Positions 13,240 to 14,292 of a DNA stretch of 14,292 bases are shown in pieces. The stretch comes from JAJTZA01 sp041749815. Lineage in GTDB: Bacteria; Verrucomicrobiota; Verrucomicrobiia; Chthoniobacterales; Terrimicrobiaceae. The notes beneath the pieces are model-generated. The model did not search any database. It was not told the DNA's origin and worked only from the letters and a program-made list of their open reading frames with translations. The stretch is from positions 1 through 14,292 of the forward strand of contig JBGTAR010000234.1 of assembly GCA_041749815.1 (NCBI GenBank). The letters are read 5' to 3'. The translations under genes and the position numbers were made by a program. Position 1 is the stretch's first letter. Each line of letters begins with the position of its first letter.

Positions 13240-14292
13240 GTGATCAAATGGCTTGTGCTCCTGCCTCTGGCCCTCGTGTTGGTGGGTGCACTCACGGCAT
13301 GGATTGGCTGGGAAATGCTCAGCGCACATTACAGCAAAGAGGCCAAAAGGTTTGACCTCAACCAGCTCGAAAATATGGAAGCTGCCTCGATCATCTACGA
13401 TCGAAATAGCAAGGAGATGGGCAAAATTTTCATTCAGAATCGAAATCCGGTTCCCCTGGATAGAATTTCTCCCACGATGGTCAAAGCCGTCATTGCGGCG
13501 GAAGACAACCGTTTCGAGAAGCACAATGGCGTGGACTGGGCCGGTATCGCCCGAGCCGCGATCACAAACTACCGAAAGGGAAGAATCAGTCAGGGCGCGA
13601 GCACGGTCACCCAACAACTCGCCCGCAATTCCTTTGAGATGCGGGAGCGCACGTATCAGCGCAAACTGGTTGAGATCTTTTTGGCGCAGCGCATCGAAGA
13701 CTCGTTGAGCAAAGATGACATCATGCGCCTGTATCTCAACCGCGTATATTTCGGCAGCGGCTTCTATGGGGTGGAGGCTGCGGCCCGCGGATACTTTGGC
13801 AAAACTGCGGCCAACCTGAAAGTGGGAGAAAGCGCCGTGCTCGCCGGCTTGCTAAAAAGCCCCCAGGCCCTTTCCCCATGGAACAACCTTGAGGCCGCCA
13901 CCGAAGCCAGAAATTTTGTTCTCCGGCGCATGCGCGAGCAGGGCTTCATCACGCGGGATGAATACCGTGCGGAAGTGGACGCCCCGCTCCTCGTGACAAA
14001 AAGAACCAACCCTTTCAAGGTCTCTTACGCCGTTGACATGATCCGCCAGCAGGCAATCTCCTCGCTCGGGTATGACCGGGCCATGAATGGAGGTTTCCAA
14101 ATCCACACAACCATGGATTCGGTCATGCAAAAAGCTGCTGAAGAGTCCGTGAAGAAAAACCTGGCCAAAGTGGAAGCCATGTCCGGCTACAACCATGAGA
14201 CATTTGAAGCCTATCGCAAGCGGGTTCATAAGATCGAGGACCAAATCAATCGCGGGATCATGAGTGTGAAACTCCCGGAACCCAAATACCTC
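13240..14292 (+). CDS. Class A penicillin-binding protein (PBP1A-type), 3' partial
   Basis: 351 residues are visible before the window ends. A membrane anchor (WLVLLPLALVLVGALTAW, 4-21) leads to a complete GT51 peptidoglycan glycosyltransferase domain. AAEDNRFEKHNGVD (86-99) has the catalytic Glu88, QGASTVTQQLARN (118-130) matches the QGxSTxTQQ motif, RKLVEIFLAQRIE (141-153) has the second catalytic Glu145, and LYLNRVYFGSGFYGVEAAAR (164-183) closes the domain. About residues 255-351 lead toward the transpeptidase half, which lies outside. The enzyme polymerises lipid II in the periplasm and should crosslink glycans. The start is uncertain: GTG at 13240 is the first standard start after an in-frame TAA at 13171-13173, and it has no clear ribosome binding site. 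The frame is open between them and reads plausibly as a cytoplasmic tail (YYSWEQKARDTRRR). It is 113 bases from the MqnD-like gene. Confidence 0.88.
   Translation, partial: MIKWLVLLPLALVLVGALTAWIGWEMLSAHYSKEAKRFDLNQLENMEAASIIYDRNSKEMGKIFIQNRNPVPLDRISPTMVKAVIAAEDNRFEKHNGVDWAGIARAAITNYRKGRISQGASTVTQQLARNSFEMRERTYQRKLVEIFLAQRIEDSLSKDDIMRLYLNRVYFGSGFYGVEAAARGYFGKTAANLKVGESAVLAGLLKSPQALSPWNNLEAATEARNFVLRRMREQGFITRDEYRAEVDAPLLVTKRTNPFKVSYAVDMIRQQAISSLGYDRAMNGGFQIHTTMDSVMQKAAEESVKKNLAKVEAMSGYNHETFEAYRKRVHKIEDQINRGIMSVKLPEPKYL

Noticed and set aside
13253..13708. Plus-strand open frame in another phase within the penicillin-binding protein gene
   Set aside because: The GT51 motifs lie in the frame of 13240; the other phase gives a Ser/Arg-rich translation without motifs.
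1..14292. CRISPR array, tRNA or rRNA gene, insertion sequence, prophage or defence island
   Set aside because: No regularly spaced repeats, cloverleaf, transposase, integrase or phage gene was seen on either strand by eye; VapBC alone is not enough to call a defence island.

Overview
The window is a typical Gram-negative chromosomal segment. GC content looks moderately high (by eye) and coding density is high. The gene set points to the PVC superphylum, most likely Verrucomicrobiota: tandem SPFH proteins, an LpxL-type acyltransferase fused to a WaaF-type heptosyltransferase, a futalosine-pathway MqnD relative with an SPDPDD motif, and a GT51 penicillin-binding protein. This placement rests on remembered family patterns, not a database search.

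Layout. 1-1733 (+): two SPFH/band-7 membrane proteins joined by an ATGA overlap, the first cut by the window edge. 1842-3164 (+): a class II CCA-adding enzyme/poly(A) polymerase family protein with an HD domain, followed by a probable terminator. 3256-3895 (-): a VapBC-type toxin-antitoxin pair with a near-palindromic operator candidate over the antitoxin start. 3896-4195: 300 bp without a gene, holding two hairpins. 4196-5359 (-): a class I (aspartate-type) aminotransferase with a recognisable promoter. 5465-6680 (+): a TauE/SafE permease followed by a DUF1634 membrane protein. 6688-7674 (-): a secreted alpha/beta hydrolase, convergent with the previous pair. 7850-14292 (+): a five-gene run of LON-domain protein, acyltransferase/heptosyltransferase fusion, BipA/TypA GTPase, MqnD-like enzyme and class A penicillin-binding protein, the last cut by the window end.

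How the genes fit together. The right half is a cell-envelope and core-physiology block. The fusion should work on lipid A acylation and core heptose addition. BipA starts inside the fusion's stop codon and the MqnD-like gene follows one base after bipA, so at least these three are probably co-transcribed. The penicillin-binding protein 113 bases later may belong to the same unit. MqnD implies menaquinone synthesis by the futalosine route. The left half is a set of small independent transcription units, with VapBC as the only clearly accessory item.

I found no phage, transposon, CRISPR array, rRNA or tRNA, and nothing that clearly is an undescribed defence or mobile system. The items most worth a second look are the LpxL-WaaF fusion, the VapBC control region, the dyad-symmetric repeat at 4131-4152, and the unresolved start of the penicillin-binding protein gene, which has an in-frame stop just upstream.
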